A DNA stretch of 64,000 nt from Rhodobacter viridis (GCF_003217355.1 NZ_QJTK01000001.1:310001-374000); one strand, 5' to 3'; positions 15,269-29,005 are shown, counted from the first letter of the stretch. A program made the numbers and translations. The notes: a model not told the origin generated them from the letters alone.

Positions 15269-17496
15269 GCCCCGATGACCTGCAGGCGGCCCGGGCGCTG
15301 GTCAATCCCGGCGATACGCCCGAACGGCAGAACGAGAAGCTTCTGACCATCGTCGGATCGCTGATCCGCCATGCCGAGGAAATCACCGAGGACCGCGGCG
15401 CCGCCTGGGTGCAGTTCGAACGCGCGGCGATGCTGGAGGAGCAGGTCCGCGACCGCACCCGCGATCTGGAGCGGGCGCTCGATCTGCTCAATGCCTCGAA
15501 CGCGCGACTGGCCGAGGCACATCGCGAAACCGAGGCGGCGCGGCTCAATCTGGCGTCCGCCATCGAGACGGTGCAGGAGGGCTTTGCGCTGTTTGACGCC
15601 AACGACGTGCTGGTGATGTGCAATTCGCGCTTCAACGGGCTCTTGCCCGACATCCGCATGCAGATGCAGCCGGGGCTGACCTTCACCCGTTACGTCGAGA
15701 TCGCCGCAAGCTCGCGCCATCTGGGCATGCCCGACGGGATGACGCGGAACGACTGGGTGCGGATGCGGCTGATGCGGCACCAGCAGCACCATTTCATCCT
15801 GACCCAGCAGATGGGCGAGGATCGCTGGGTGCAGGTCTCGGAGCACCGCACCCGCGAGGGCGGCACGGTGATCCTGCAGACCGAGGTCACCGATTTCATC
15901 CGTCGCGAGCGCGAGGCGCGGGGGCGACGGCTCGACGATCAGGCCGCGGTGCTGCGCCCGACGCTTGAGCATCTGAAGATCGGGGTGTGCCTGTTTGACG
16001 TGCGGCTGCACCTTCTGGTCTGGAACGAGCGGCTGGCGGAATTCCTGACCCTGCCGCGCAACCGGCTTTGGCGGGGGATGCATTTCGATGCGCTTCTGGA
16101 ACAGGTGCGCGGGCAGTTCATCTTTCCGGGCGGCCATTCGGCGCGGCAATTGTCGGACTGGGTGCGGCGCGCGCGGCGCATCGAGACCTTTCAGATCGAG
16201 GTGACGCGCGAAGGCGGGCAGGTCTACGAGATCTTCGCGCAGGAATTGCCCGATGGCGGCTTCGTCGTCTCGCTCGAAGACATCACCGAGGTGCGCTCGA
16301 CGCTGGCCGAACTCAGCCGGGCGAACGAGACGCTGGAAGCGCGGGTGACCGAGCGCACCTGCGAATTGGAAGACGCGCTGGCGAGTGCCGAGCGGGCGAA
16401 TGCGTCGCGCGCGCGATTCGTGGCGGCGGCGAGCCATGACCTGTTGCAGCCCTTGTCGGCGGCAAAGCTGTATCTAGCGTCCTTGGGCGATGACGCGCTG
16501 ACCGTGCCGGCGCGGCGCACGCTCGACAAGGCGCAGAACGCGCTTCTGTCGGTCGAGGGGATTTTGGGCGCGCTGCTCGATATCTCGCGGCTCGAATCGG
16601 GTCGGGCGGCGATTGACCCTTGCGCCGTGCCGCTTGGGCCGGTGTTCCGGCAACTGGCCGACGAATTTGCCCCGGCGGCGGCGCTCAAGGGGTTGCGCCT
16701 GCGCGTCCGCCCGACCGAGGCGGTGGTGTTTTCCGACCGCGCCTATCTGCGTCGGATTTTACAGAATTTGATCTCGAACGCGATCCGCTACACCGCCAAG
16801 GGCTCGATTCTGGTCGCGGCACGGCGGCGCGGCGGGCTTTGGCGGGTCGAAGTGCGCGATTCGGGCCAAGGCATCGCCGAGGAACATCAGGAGCTGATCT
16901 TCCGCGAGTTTCAGCGCATCGACGCCCATGCCTCGGCCTCCGAGGGGATGGGGCTGGGCCTTGCCATCGTCGACCGGGCGGCGGCGCTTCTGGGCCACCC
17001 GCTGTCGCTGCGCTCGGAGCCGGGGTGCGGCTCGACCTTCCTGCTCGATCTGGTGCCGGGCGCGCGGCCGCTGGCGCTGCCCGAGCCGGGGCAGGCGGTG
17101 CGGATCGGCCGTGACGCCGAGGGGCGCGAACTGGTGGTGCTCTTGATCGAGAACGACCCGGAGCTGTCGCGCGCGATGGTGCAGTTGCTCGAAAAATGGG
17201 GGGTGAGCGTGCTGGACGTCCCCTCGGGCGAGGAGGCGCTGGAGCTGATCGAGGCCACGGGGCTGGTACCCGACCGCTGTCTGATCGACTATCAGCTGGG
17301 CGCGGGGATGAGCGGGCTCGACTGTCTGGCGGTGCTGCGCGAGCGGCTGGGCGATGTGCCCGCGCTGATCGTCACCGCCGACCGCAGCGAGGAGCTGGCG
17401 GCAGAGGCGCGGGCGCTTGGCGTTGCGGTGTTGCAAAAGCCGATCCTGACCGAGGCGCTGTCGGAGTTCCTCTTCGGGGCCGGATCGGCGAGCTAG
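15265..17496 (+). CDS. Hybrid sensor histidine kinase with PAS domains (FlhS/RfdS-like)
   Basis: A 743-residue kinase without clear membrane segments, so probably cytoplasmic. It has an N-terminal coiled coil (about 40-105), two PAS-like domains (about 95-215 and 230-345), a linking coiled coil, and a HisKA domain with phospho-acceptor His 391 in ASHDLLQPLSAAKL. The ATPase domain has NLISNAIRYT, DSGQGIAEE and GMGLGLAIV. A C-terminal receiver has Asp 675 in LIDYQLGAGMSG. It is coupled to the FIST gene by ATGA. It would phosphorylate the LuxR-type regulator upstream, perhaps in response to formaldehyde, methanol or a FIST ligand. Confidence 0.85.
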   Translation: MSPDDLQAARALVNPGDTPERQNEKLLTIVGSLIRHAEEITEDRGAAWVQFERAAMLEEQVRDRTRDLERALDLLNASNARLAEAHRETEAARLNLASAIETVQEGFALFDANDVLVMCNSRFNGLLPDIRMQMQPGLTFTRYVEIAASSRHLGMPDGMTRNDWVRMRLMRHQQHHFILTQQMGEDRWVQVSEHRTREGGTVILQTEVTDFIRREREARGRRLDDQAAVLRPTLEHLKIGVCLFDVRLHLLVWNERLAEFLTLPRNRLWRGMHFDALLEQVRGQFIFPGGHSARQLSDWVRRARRIETFQIEVTREGGQVYEIFAQELPDGGFVVSLEDITEVRSTLAELSRANETLEARVTERTCELEDALASAERANASRARFVAAASHDLLQPLSAAKLYLASLGDDALTVPARRTLDKAQNALLSVEGILGALLDISRLESGRAAIDPCAVPLGPVFRQLADEFAPAAALKGLRLRVRPTEAVVFSDRAYLRRILQNLISNAIRYTAKGSILVAARRRGGLWRVEVRDSGQGIAEEHQELIFREFQRIDAHASASEGMGLGLAIVDRAAALLGHPLSLRSEPGCGSTFLLDLVPGARPLALPEPGQAVRIGRDAEGRELVVLLIENDPELSRAMVQLLEKWGVSVLDVPSGEEALELIEATGLVPDRCLIDYQLGAGMSGLDCLAVLRERLGDVPALIVTADRSEELAAEARALGVAVLQKPILTEALSEFLFGAGSAS

Positions 17497-17498
17497 CG

Positions 17499-18638
17499 TT
17501 ACGCCTTGACGATCCAGCCACCGCCGAAGATGCGGCTGCCGCCGGTTTCGTAAAAGACGCAGGCCTGACCGGGGCTGACGCCTTCCTCGGCCTCGATCAG
17601 CTCGACCTCGGCCGTGGTGGCCGAGAGCGGCCGCACCAGCGCCGGACGCGGCGCCCGGGTCGAGCGGATCCGCACCGAGACCTCCCATTCCGGCTGGCTG
17701 TCGAAGGGCGCATCGCCGAGCCAGTTGATTTCGCCGACCCGCAGCAGCCGCGTGGCGAGCGCGTCCTTCGGTCCGACGATCACCCGACGCGTCTCCGGGT
17801 CGAGTTTGACGACGTAAAGCGGATGATCCCCAAGGCCGCCGATGCCCAGGCCGCGGCGCTGGCCGATCGTGTAGTGAATCACACCTTTGTGAGTCCCCAA
17901 CACCTTCCCCGACAGATCGACGATCTCGCCCGGATCCGCGGCGCCCGGGCGTAACTTCTCGATCACGCTCGCATAATTGCCGTTCGGCACAAAGCAGATG
18001 TCCTGGCTGTCGGGCTTGTCTGCGACAACCAAACCGAATCTGGCCGCAAGTTTACGAGTTTCCGCTTTCGAGGGCAGATGACCGAGCGGGAATCGCAGGA
18101 AGGCGAGCTGCTCGGGTGTGGTCGAGAACAGGAAATAGCTCTGATCGCGCATCGGATCGGCGGCGCTGTGCAGCTCCGGTCCCTGCGGCCCGAGCTTGCG
18201 CTGGATGTAATGCCCGGTCGCCATGCAATCGGCATCGAGGTCCTTGGCCGTCTCCAGCAGGTCCTTGAACTTGACGCGCTCATTGCAGCGGATGCAGGGC
18301 ACGGGCGTCGCCCCGGCCAGATAGGCATCGGCGAATTCCTCGATCACGGCCTCACGGAAAGTGTTTTCGTAATCAAGGACATAGTGCGGAAAGCTCATGG
18401 CTTCCGCGACGCGCCGGGCATCGTGAATATCCTGCCCCGCACAGCAGGCGCCCTTTTTCGCCAACGCCGCGCCATGGTCGTAAAGCTGCAAGGTCACGCC
18501 GATCACGTCGTAACCTTCCTCCTTCAGCATCGCGGCCACGACCGAGCTGTCGACGCCGCCCGACATGGCGACGACCACGCGGGTGTCTGCCGGGGCCTTG
18601 GGCAGGCCCAGCGAATTCAGGGGGAGATCTTTCGGCAT
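17499..18638 (-). CDS. mnmA: tRNA-specific 2-thiouridylase MnmA
   Basis: A 379-residue enzyme that places sulfur at C2 of wobble U34 in tRNAs for Lys, Glu and Gln. The PP-loop SGGVDSS is near residue 30. The catalytic cysteine pair comprises the Cys of [13 protein letters not shown] near 123 and the Cys of [12 protein letters not shown] near 222. The C-terminal central and beta-barrel domains are complete. It ends two bases from the hybrid kinase stop, tail to tail. The sulfur comes from cysteine desulfurases, two of which are encoded at 50.9 and 58 kb. Confidence 0.93.
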   Translation of the reverse strand: MPKDLPLNSLGLPKAPADTRVVVAMSGGVDSSVVAAMLKEEGYDVIGVTLQLYDHGAALAKKGACCAGQDIHDARRVAEAMSFPHYVLDYENTFREAVIEEFADAYLAGATPVPCIRCNERVKFKDLLETAKDLDADCMATGHYIQRKLGPQGPELHSAADPMRDQSYFLFSTTPEQLAFLRFPLGHLPSKAETRKLAARFGLVVADKPDSQDICFVPNGNYASVIEKLRPGAADPGEIVDLSGKVLGTHKGVIHYTIGQRRGLGIGGLGDHPLYVVKLDPETRRVIVGPKDALATRLLRVGEINWLGDAPFDSQPEWEVSVRIRSTRAPRPALVRPLSATTAEVELIEAEEGVSPGQACVFYETGGSRIFGGGWIVKA

Positions 18639-18763
18639 CGCAACAGTCCTTTAACCAGACCCGCAGGAATATAGGAAAATGCGATCTACTCTCAACCCTT
18701 GGCTAAACCCAGCGTTAAGGCCCGCCGCGCATTCTGCCCCCATGAAGACGAGGGGGTGAACCC

Positions 18764-19042
18764 ATGTATCTGAAAAAAGTCGACGGACCGCGCGCAGTCA
18801 CGCTGCCGGATGGCACGATTCTGACCCGTGCCGACCTTCCGCCGAAAGAAACGCGGCGTTGGGTGGCGTCGCGCAAGGCGATCATCGTGCATGCGGTGAC
18901 GCATGGGCTGATTGGTCGTTCGGAAGTACTTGAACGTTACGGTTTATCGGAGGAAGAATTCGATATCTGGGCCGAAGCGGTCAAGAAGCATGGCATCGCA
19001 GGACTTAAAGTTACGGCTATTCAAAAGTATAGACAACTTTAG
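18764..19042 (+). CDS. sciP: CtrA inhibitor protein SciP (DUF1153)
   Basis: A 92-residue DNA-binding protein with the helix-turn-helix region HAVTHGLIGRSEVLERYGLS and a conserved N-terminus MYLKKVDGPRAVTLPDG. In Caulobacter, SciP binds at CtrA-controlled promoters and blocks activation. Here the gene lies directly upstream of ctrA on the same strand, 95 bases apart, a common arrangement in Rhodobacterales. It is preceded by a purine-rich AGACGAGGGGG ribosome site. A TTAAGG element near 18716 could be a CtrA half-site. Confidence 0.9.
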   Translation: MYLKKVDGPRAVTLPDGTILTRADLPPKETRRWVASRKAIIVHAVTHGLIGRSEVLERYGLSEEEFDIWAEAVKKHGIAGLKVTAIQKYRQL

Positions 19043-19079
19043 GTTGCAAATGAACGAAATCCTGCGACAGTAACTACGT

Positions 19080-19088
19080 GTTAACCAT
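19080..19088 (+). promoter_or_regulatory. Candidate CtrA half-site upstream of ctrA
   Basis: GTTAACCAT, containing TTAACCAT, lies 50-58 bases before the ctrA start. CtrA sites are built from TTAA halves, and TTAACCAT is a known single-site form in Caulobacter. Autoregulation by CtrA and interference by SciP are plausible; binding is not shown here. Confidence 0.45.
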
Positions 19089-19137
19089 TTGGTGCCAAGG
19101 TCGAAGGTGATCGAGGGATTAATGCGGAGAACCCAGG

Positions 19138-19851
19138 ATGCGGATTTTGTTGGTAGAGGACGATCCAACGACCCCTCGCAGCATCGAGCTGATGCTGACC
19201 CATGCCAACCTCAACGTCTACTGCACCGACCTTGGTGAAGAAGGCATCGACCTTGCGAAGCTCTATGATTACGACCTGATCCTGCTCGATCTGAACCTGC
19301 CCGACATGAACGGGCTCGAGGTGCTGCGTCAGCTGCGTCTGGCGCGGGTCGATACGCCGATTCTGATCCTGACCGGTGCCGATGACACCGAGAACAAGAT
19401 CAAGGGCTTCGGCTTTGGCGCCGATGATTACATGACGAAACCCTTCCATCGGGAAGAGCTGGTGGCGCGGATTCATGCGATCATCCGCCGCTCGAAGGGG
19501 CATTCGCAGTCGATCATCCGCACCGGCAAGATTTCGGTGAACCTTGACGCCAAGACAGTGGAAGTCGGCGGCAAGCCGGTGCATCTGACCGGCAAGGAAT
19601 ACCAGATGCTGGAACTGCTCAGCCTGCGCAAGGGCACGACCCTCACCAAGGAGATGTTCCTCAATCATCTCTACGGTGGCATGGATGAGCCGGAACTGAA
19701 GATCATCGACGTCTTCATCTGCAAGCTGCGCAAGAAGTTGGCCGAAGTGACCGGTGGCGAAAACTACATCGAAACCGTCTGGGGCCGTGGCTATGTGCTG
19801 CGCGATCCGGATCAGGGCGATATCGACCGCCGCATGGTCGTTGGCGCCTGA
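19138..19851 (+). CDS. ctrA: Cell-cycle/gene-transfer master response regulator CtrA
   Basis: A 237-residue OmpR-type regulator. The receiver has acidic residues EDD near 7-9, phospho-acceptor Asp 51 in [13 protein letters not shown], Thr in LTGADD and Lys in [10 protein letters not shown]. The C-terminal winged helix (about 125-230) ends in [14 protein letters not shown]. In Rhodobacter CtrA is not essential and controls motility and, in R. capsulatus, the gene transfer agent. It follows sciP, its likely antagonist. A perfect hairpin follows the gene and lies just before ligA. Confidence 0.95.
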   Translation: MRILLVEDDPTTPRSIELMLTHANLNVYCTDLGEEGIDLAKLYDYDLILLDLNLPDMNGLEVLRQLRLARVDTPILILTGADDTENKIKGFGFGADDYMTKPFHREELVARIHAIIRRSKGHSQSIIRTGKISVNLDAKTVEVGGKPVHLTGKEYQMLELLSLRKGTTLTKEMFLNHLYGGMDEPELKIIDVFICKLRKKLAEVTGGENYIETVWGRGYVLRDPDQGDIDRRMVVGA

Positions 19852-19880
19852 TCTCTTCCGCTTTCTCTGGACGCTCCCGG

Positions 19881-24131
<4,251 letters not shown>

Positions 24132-24133
24132 GA

Positions 24134-24148
24134 GTTCTTAAAATGTTC
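24134..24148 (+). promoter_or_regulatory. LexA box (SOS operator)
   Basis: GTTCTTAAAATGTTC fits GTTC-N7-GTTC, the alphaproteobacterial LexA operator, exactly. It directly abuts TTGACG (24149-24154), a good -35 element, with a weak -10 (GAACAA) 17 bases on. The next start codon is 55 bases after the box. LexA bound here should repress the small membrane peptide gene until DNA damage. Confidence 0.7.
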
Positions 24149-24202
24149 TTGACGCATGCAGCGGAACATGAGAACAAAAGGGCAACAGGAAGGAGACCTG
24201 AG

Positions 24203-24325
24203 ATGCAGCACCGTCCGACCCCGTTCTTTGCCCGTGAGACCACCGAATTTGCGCAAGACATGATCGGGGCGCTGTCGCTTTGCGCCACCTTCGTGGCCGT
24301 GCTTTACCTGCCCGGCCTTTTCTGA
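24203..24325 (+). CDS. Putative SOS-induced 40-residue membrane peptide
   Basis: A 40-residue frame starting at ATG after a strong ribosome site (AGGAAGGAGACC). The N-terminal half is polar (MQHRPTPFFARETTEFAQDM) and the C-terminal half is one membrane helix (IGALSLCATFVAVLYLPGLF). It lies between a LexA box with promoter-like elements and a strong intrinsic terminator, so it has its own transcription unit. Small membrane peptides under LexA include SidA of Caulobacter (a division inhibitor) and TisB of E. coli (a toxin). A similar role is inference from size, topology and control; no homology is claimed. Confidence 0.6.
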   Translation: MQHRPTPFFARETTEFAQDMIGALSLCATFVAVLYLPGLF

Positions 24326-24410
24326 CCGTCACTGCCTCGCGCTTTCGCGACCCTGAGTTTCACATCACGGCCGCCTGTCCCCAAGGGCTTTGCCCGGAAA
24401 GCGCTTCCTG

Positions 24411-24440
24411 CGCCGCCATCCCCGGATGGCGGCGTTTTTT
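24411..24440 (+). terminator. Intrinsic terminator
   Basis: A perfect 10-bp stem (CGCCGCCATC with GATGGCGGCG), a 4-base loop CCCG and a run of six T. It closes the transcription unit of the small peptide and lies against the convergent chemoreceptor gene stop. Confidence 0.85.
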
Positions 24441-25878
24441 ACATCCGGTAGGCGAGGCGCAGCCCGCCCCAATGCCGCCCGGAAACGAAGATCGGCGCCG
24501 AGAGATCCTTCATCAGCACGAAATTGCCGCCGCCCATGTCGCGGCGGTAGATCTGCAACAGGAAGGGCGCGGTCGATTGCCCGGCGCGCAGCCCGACGCG
24601 ATCATTGAAAATGCGTCGGTTGCGGCAGTTGGCGGCGTTCCAGACCGGATCGGCGCCCTGTGGTTGCGAGAATTTTCGGTTGTGGGTCGGCAGATAGCCG
24701 TTGCGGTCGACGGCGGCGCAGAAGACGATCTCGGGCGAGAGGGTCAGCACCCGTTCCTGCACCGTGGGCAGGACGGTGTCGGTGAACCCTGTGAAAGGCG
24801 CCATCATCTGCTGCGGATTGCTGCCCGCGATCGGCGTATAGCGTTGATCGAAGAGGCTGCTCGCCGCGATCCTGCCCGCGGCGATGCCCGCTTCGAACAA
24901 TTGGCCGACCTCTTCGGCGGCGGATTTCACCGCCTCGATAAAGGCGGTGTCGGCGAGCGCCCCCCCCAGTTCGACCGCCTCTTGGACGATGGTTTCGCCC
25001 GCGATGATCAGGGTCCGGGTCTTTTGCGTCGCCTCGTGCACCTCGGTCGAGGTTTCCTGCATTCCTTCTGCCATGCGGCGGAACGCGGGCCCGAAAGAGG
25101 CATTGGCGCTGTTCACCTCGGAGGCGCGCGTGGCGATTTCGGTCACGGCGGCGCGGGTCTGTGTCAGCCCGCCGAGCATTCGCCCCAGCGCCGCATCCGT
25201 GCCCGAGGCCCCGGTCAGCACCGCATCGGCATCGGTCGAGATCGCGCCCGCCTCGTCATGCAGCGCGCGGATCGAGCCGGTCAGCCCACCCACCGCGTTG
25301 CCGATCCCCTCGGAGGCGGAGGCGGTCTTGCGCGACAATTCGTTGATCGCTTCGGCAACGACCGCAAAACCGCGCCCGGCATCACCCGCCCGGGCGGCCT
25401 CGATTTTCGCGTTGATCGCCAGAATGTTGACCTGCATCGCCACGGATTTGATCCCGGCGTTTTCGGCCTGCACCCTGGTCAGCGTCTCGTTCAACTCTTC
25501 CATCCGCGCGATCGCCGAGCGCACCCAATTGGCAATCGTCTGGGCATGAACGGAAGTTTCGCGCAGTTGCGCCGCGGTCTCTTCGACCATCCCGAGCGTC
25601 GCATCGGCGCTTTGGCCGACGCGCTGTGCGCCGTCGAGCACGCGGGCATTGGCATCTTGCACCGTCTCGGCGGCGCTTTGGGCGCTGCGCAGCAGCGCGA
25701 TCTGGGAATCGGCGAGCTTTTCGAGCGCCTCGAGCGCACCGGCCACTTCGGCGACATCCCGGCCAAGGTCGATGGCGTCGGTCGCGATGCGGGTGATGCG
25801 GCCTTCGGAGGTATTCGGCAAGGAAGGAGTGGGAGCGGGGTGAGTCATGCGAGGTCCAGATCGGTTATGGACCACCAT
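24439..25878 (-). CDS. Soluble methyl-accepting chemotaxis protein with C-terminal sensor domain
   Basis: A 479-residue chemoreceptor without membrane segments. The signalling hairpin comes first: its tip motif lies near residue 150-200 ([20 protein letters not shown], then [16 protein letters not shown]). Coiled-coil stretches follow on both sides, and a C-terminal domain (about 340-479), containing [14 protein letters not shown] and GGLRLAYRM, is probably the PAS/Cache-like sensor. This order is the reverse of standard receptors, which sense at the N-terminus. The start at 25878 has the ribosome site AAGGGGAGCG; the Met at 25848 is an alternative. It probably joins a cytoplasmic chemosensory cluster. 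Confidence 0.8.
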   Translation of the reverse strand: MVVHNRSGPRMTHPAPTPSLPNTSEGRITRIATDAIDLGRDVAEVAGALEALEKLADSQIALLRSAQSAAETVQDANARVLDGAQRVGQSADATLGMVEETAAQLRETSVHAQTIANWVRSAIARMEELNETLTRVQAENAGIKSVAMQVNILAINAKIEAARAGDAGRGFAVVAEAINELSRKTASASEGIGNAVGGLTGSIRALHDEAGAISTDADAVLTGASGTDAALGRMLGGLTQTRAAVTEIATRASEVNSANASFGPAFRRMAEGMQETSTEVHEATQKTRTLIIAGETIVQEAVELGGALADTAFIEAVKSAAEEVGQLFEAGIAAGRIAASSLFDQRYTPIAGSNPQQMMAPFTGFTDTVLPTVQERVLTLSPEIVFCAAVDRNGYLPTHNRKFSQPQGADPVWNAANCRNRRIFNDRVGLRAGQSTAPFLLQIYRRDMGGGNFVLMKDLSAPIFVSGRHWGGLRLAYRM

Positions 25879-25914
25879 CGCATGCTCCCCTTGCGCAAGG
25901 GTTAAGGGGCGTTC

Positions 25915-26343
25915 TCAAACTGCCGTCAGAGCCAACAAAGTCGCCTCTGGCGCGAGCAAAATCGAGGCATGGCGGTTCGGATAGTCGCGCGCGGCCGTCA
26001 GCACCTCGTAGTCGCCGAAAGGCGCGTCGGGCACCGGGCCGCCCTTGAGCATGGCAGCCAGCGTCTCGCACAGACCCTGCACCTCTGCTTGCGTCCGGCC
26101 GATCACCTGCGCCCCGAAAATCGCGGCCGAGGCTTGCCCCAGCGCGCAGGCATGGACGGTTTGCGAGAAGGCCGCGATGCGGTCACCTTCGAGCCGCAGC
26201 GCCACCGAGACGGTCGAGCCGCAGAGCGGCGCGCGTTTCGTCGCGCGCAGCGCCGGGTCGGGCAGGGGATCGGTGTGCGGGATCGCGGCCGCCAGCGCCA
26301 GCACGCGATCGGCATAGAGTTTGAAGAGATCGGCGTCGCTCAT
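25915..26343 (-). CDS. IscU/NifU-like protein, degenerate scaffold
   Basis: A 142-residue protein of the IscU/SufU fold. The first conserved Cys is in APLCGSTV (IscU has CGD), and the second is in VHACALGQASAAI. The third, expected near the C-terminus, is replaced in PNRHASILLAP, where Ala stands at the usual Cys place. The Asp after the first Cys-Gly is Ser. With two of four ligand positions changed, cluster building by the usual route is doubtful; a regulatory or partner role is possible. The start at 26343 opens MSDADLFKLYADRV. It is divergent from hisI. Confidence 0.7.
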   Translation of the reverse strand: MSDADLFKLYADRVLALAAAIPHTDPLPDPALRATKRAPLCGSTVSVALRLEGDRIAAFSQTVHACALGQASAAIFGAQVIGRTQAEVQGLCETLAAMLKGGPVPDAPFGDYEVLTAARDYPNRHASILLAPEATLLALTAV

Positions 26344-26400
26344 GACTTTTCCCCGCAGGCTGCGCAGGTTAGATAGACCGGGACACGCAGGGAGGGAAGC

Positions 26401-26763
26401 ATGGGTTTCGATCCGCAGAGCCTGAAATACGATGCGAACGGGCTGATTCCGGCGATTGCGCAGGAGGCGGGCACCGGCGAGGTGCTGATGATGGCGTGGA
26501 TGAATGCCGAAAGCCTGACGCGGACGCTGGCGACGGGGCAGGTGACCTATTGGAGCCGCTCGCGGCAGGCGTTCTGGGCCAAGGGCGAAAGCTCGGGCCA
26601 TGTGCAGAAGCTGATTGAGCTCCGCGTCGACTGCGACCGGGATTGTCTCTTGATGCTGGTCGAGCAGGCGGGCCCGGCCTGTCACACCAACCGTCGGTCG
26701 TGTTTTTACACCGCCGTGCGCGGGGGCGACGAGGTCGAGATCCTGACGCCGATGGTGGAGTGA
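26401..26763 (+). CDS. hisI: Phosphoribosyl-AMP cyclohydrolase HisI
   Basis: A 120-residue enzyme that opens the adenine ring of PR-AMP in histidine synthesis. Metal-binding features are visible in DCDRDCLLMLVEQ and in CHTNRRSCFY near residue 97, with the family segment TYWSRSRQAFWAKGE near 48. It is monofunctional, as in most alphaproteobacteria, with no hisE fusion. It stands apart from other his genes in this window. The start follows a GGGAGGGAAGC ribosome site. Confidence 0.93.
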   Translation: MGFDPQSLKYDANGLIPAIAQEAGTGEVLMMAWMNAESLTRTLATGQVTYWSRSRQAFWAKGESSGHVQKLIELRVDCDRDCLLMLVEQAGPACHTNRRSCFYTAVRGGDEVEILTPMVE

Positions 26764-26790
26764 CGCGGCCGGGGCTCCGCCCCGGACCCC

Positions 26791-26813
26791 GGCGTATTTC
26801 GGCCAAGAAGAAA
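26791..26813. repeat. Intergenic repeat, half copy
   Basis: GGCGTATTTCGGCCAAGAAG opens this copy between the convergent hisI and gluQ genes. The same unit recurs as inverted pairs at 33047-33096 and 50843-50898. Just upstream is a GC hairpin, GGGGCTCCGCCCC. Confidence 0.55.
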
Positions 26814-27650
26814 TCAAAGCCCGATCAGGCGGCGGATGTCGGCGGGGGTGGCGCCCTCGGCGCGGTATTTCGAGAGCGCGCGGGCGTCGTCGCGTTTTGC
26901 CAGCCGTTTGCCCGCCGCGTCGCGGATCAGGTCGTGGTGGTGGTAGCTGGGCACGGGCAGGCCGAGGAGGTTTTGCAGCGTGACATGGATGCAGGTCGCC
27001 TCGAACAGATCCTCGCCCCGGGTGACATGGGTCACACCCTGATGCGCGTCGTCGAGCACGACGGCGAGGTGGTAGGAGGTGCCCATCTCGCGCCGCGCAA
27101 GGACGACGTCGCCGACCTCGCGGATCATCTGGTCGGGCGTGATTTCGTGCCCGCCGCGATGAGCGGGGCCGGTTTCCTCGAAGCGGGTGTCTGTCGCGGC
27201 AAGGTCCATGCGCAGGCGCAGGGCGGTGTTGGGCAGCGGCTGGCCGGGCCGCGGCGCGCCCTTGTCGCGGCAGGTGCCGGGATAGACGATACCATCGGGG
27301 CCAAGGGGCGCGCCCTCCTGTGGCGCGGAGGCAGCCTGTTCGATGTCGCGCCTCGTGCAGGTGCAGCTGTAGAGCAGCCCGTTTTGCCACAGCTTTTCAA
27401 GGGTTTCGCGATAGGCTGGCAGGCGCTCGGATTGCCGCAGCACTGGCCCGTCCCAACTGAGGCCGAGCCAGCGCAGGTCATCGAAGAGCTGCGCCTCCCA
27501 CTGCGGTTTCGAGCGCTCGCGGTCGATGTCCTCGATGCGCAGAAAGAACCGCCCGCCCGCCGCCCGCGCCATGTCATGCGCGACAAGCGCCGCATAGGCA
27601 TGACCCAGATGCAGCGGGCCGGTGGGCGAGGGCGCGAAGCGGGTGATCAC
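26814..27650 (-). CDS. gluQ: Glutamyl-Q tRNA(Asp) synthetase
   Basis: A 278-residue class I synthetase-like enzyme lacking the anticodon-binding domain. It activates glutamate and attaches it to queuosine 34 of tRNA-Asp. The HIGH-type motif is in [17 protein letters not shown] at the N-terminus, a zinc-ligand-like CTCTRRDI is near residue 95, and the KMSKS-like loop reads [13 protein letters not shown] near 250. The length is typical (about 280-300). It overlaps trmFO by four bases, so two tRNA-modification genes are co-transcribed. Confidence 0.92.
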   Translation of the reverse strand: MITRFAPSPTGPLHLGHAYAALVAHDMARAAGGRFFLRIEDIDRERSKPQWEAQLFDDLRWLGLSWDGPVLRQSERLPAYRETLEKLWQNGLLYSCTCTRRDIEQAASAPQEGAPLGPDGIVYPGTCRDKGAPRPGQPLPNTALRLRMDLAATDTRFEETGPAHRGGHEITPDQMIREVGDVVLARREMGTSYHLAVVLDDAHQGVTHVTRGEDLFEATCIHVTLQNLLGLPVPSYHHHDLIRDAAGKRLAKRDDARALSKYRAEGATPADIRRLIGL

Positions 27651-29005
27651 GCCTGATCGGCCAGCCAGGCGGTGAAGCTTTCCTTGGCGCGGTCGGTGTA
27701 GCCCTTGTAGCGGTCCTTGCGGCCGCGCCGCCCGCCGCGCGCGTCATCGAGCGGCGGGAAAAGCCCGAAGTTCACGTTCATCGGCTGGAAGGTCTTCGCC
27801 TCGGCGCCGCCGGTGATGTGGTTCACGAGCGAGCCCATCGCGGTCTCGTAACTCGGGGGCGGCAGGACCTGTCCCTTGATCTCGGCCGCGGCCATTCGCC
27901 CGGCCAGAAGACCCATCGCGGCGCTTTCGACATAGCCCTCGACCCCGGTCACCTGCCCGGCAAAGCGCAGATTGGGCCGCAGTTTCAGCCGCATCTGGGT
28001 GTCAAGGAGCGTCGGCGAATTCAGGAATGTGTTGCGATGAATGCCGCCCAGACGCGCGAAGGAGGCATTTTGAAGGCCGGGAATCATCTTGAAAACAGAG
28101 GTTTGTGCGCCGTACTTCATCTTGGTCTGGAAGCCGACGATGTTGTAGAGCGTGCCAAGCGCATTGTCGCGGCGCAGCTGCACCACCGCGTAAGCCTTGG
28201 TTGCGGGGTCATGCGCATTCGTCAGACCGACGGGCTTCATCGGTCCGTGGCGCAGGGTTTCGCGGCCCCGTTCCGCCATCACTTCGATCGGCAGGCAGCC
28301 GTCGAAATAGGGGGTGGGCTTGGGGGAGGATTCAGCTTCGCCTGCGTGAAACTCGGTCTTTTCCGCCGCCAGAAGCGCGTCGATGAAGGCCTCGTAGTCT
28401 TCCTTCGTCATCGGGCAGTTGATGTAAGCCGTGCGTTCTTCCTCGGTCTCGCCCTTGTCGTAGCGGCTTTGCCGCCAGGCCACCGACATGTCGATCGTCT
28501 CGGCATGGACGATCGGCGCGATGGCATCGAAAAACGCGAGGCTTTCCGCCCCGGTCACTTTGCGGATGCTCTCGGCCAGCGCGCCCGAGGTGAGCGGCCC
28601 GGTGGCGATGATCCAATGCCCCTCGCTCGGCAACTCGGTGATCTCTTCTTCCGAGACGGAAATCAGCGGATGCCCCCGCAGCGCCGCGGTGACGGCGCCC
28701 GAAAACGCCTCGCGATCCACCGCCAGCGCCCCGCCCGCGGGCAGGGAATGGCGGTCGGCCATGGCCATGATCAAGCCGCCCGCCGCCCGCATTTCCCAAT
28801 GCAGCAAGCCCACCGCGTTGCGCTCGTCGTCATCCGAGCGGAACGAGTTCGAGCAGACCATTTCGGCGAAATCCCCCGAGCGATGCGCGAAGGTGCCAAC
28901 CTGAGGGCGCATTTCATGCAGCACCACGGGAACGCCCGCCTGTGCCGCCTGCCATGCCGCTTCCGAGCCGGCCAGACCGGCGCCGATGATGTGAAGTGTA
29001 TCCAT
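27647..29005 (-). CDS. trmFO: Methylenetetrahydrofolate-tRNA-(uracil-54-C5)-methyltransferase TrmFO
   Basis: A 452-residue flavoenzyme that makes ribothymidine 54 in tRNA using methylenetetrahydrofolate and FAD. The N-terminal dinucleotide fold has [19 protein letters not shown] and the family segment LHEMRP, then [10 protein letters not shown] near residue 50. The C-terminus has GLLAGRMAA and [11 protein letters not shown]. Length and motifs match the family. It is upstream of gluQ in one operon. Confidence 0.94.
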   Translation of the reverse strand: MDTLHIIGAGLAGSEAAWQAAQAGVPVVLHEMRPQVGTFAHRSGDFAEMVCSNSFRSDDDERNAVGLLHWEMRAAGGLIMAMADRHSLPAGGALAVDREAFSGAVTAALRGHPLISVSEEEITELPSEGHWIIATGPLTSGALAESIRKVTGAESLAFFDAIAPIVHAETIDMSVAWRQSRYDKGETEEERTAYINCPMTKEDYEAFIDALLAAEKTEFHAGEAESSPKPTPYFDGCLPIEVMAERGRETLRHGPMKPVGLTNAHDPATKAYAVVQLRRDNALGTLYNIVGFQTKMKYGAQTSVFKMIPGLQNASFARLGGIHRNTFLNSPTLLDTQMRLKLRPNLRFAGQVTGVEGYVESAAMGLLAGRMAAAEIKGQVLPPPSYETAMGSLVNHITGGAEAKTFQPMNVNFGLFPPLDDARGGRRGRKDRYKGYTDRAKESFTAWLADQA

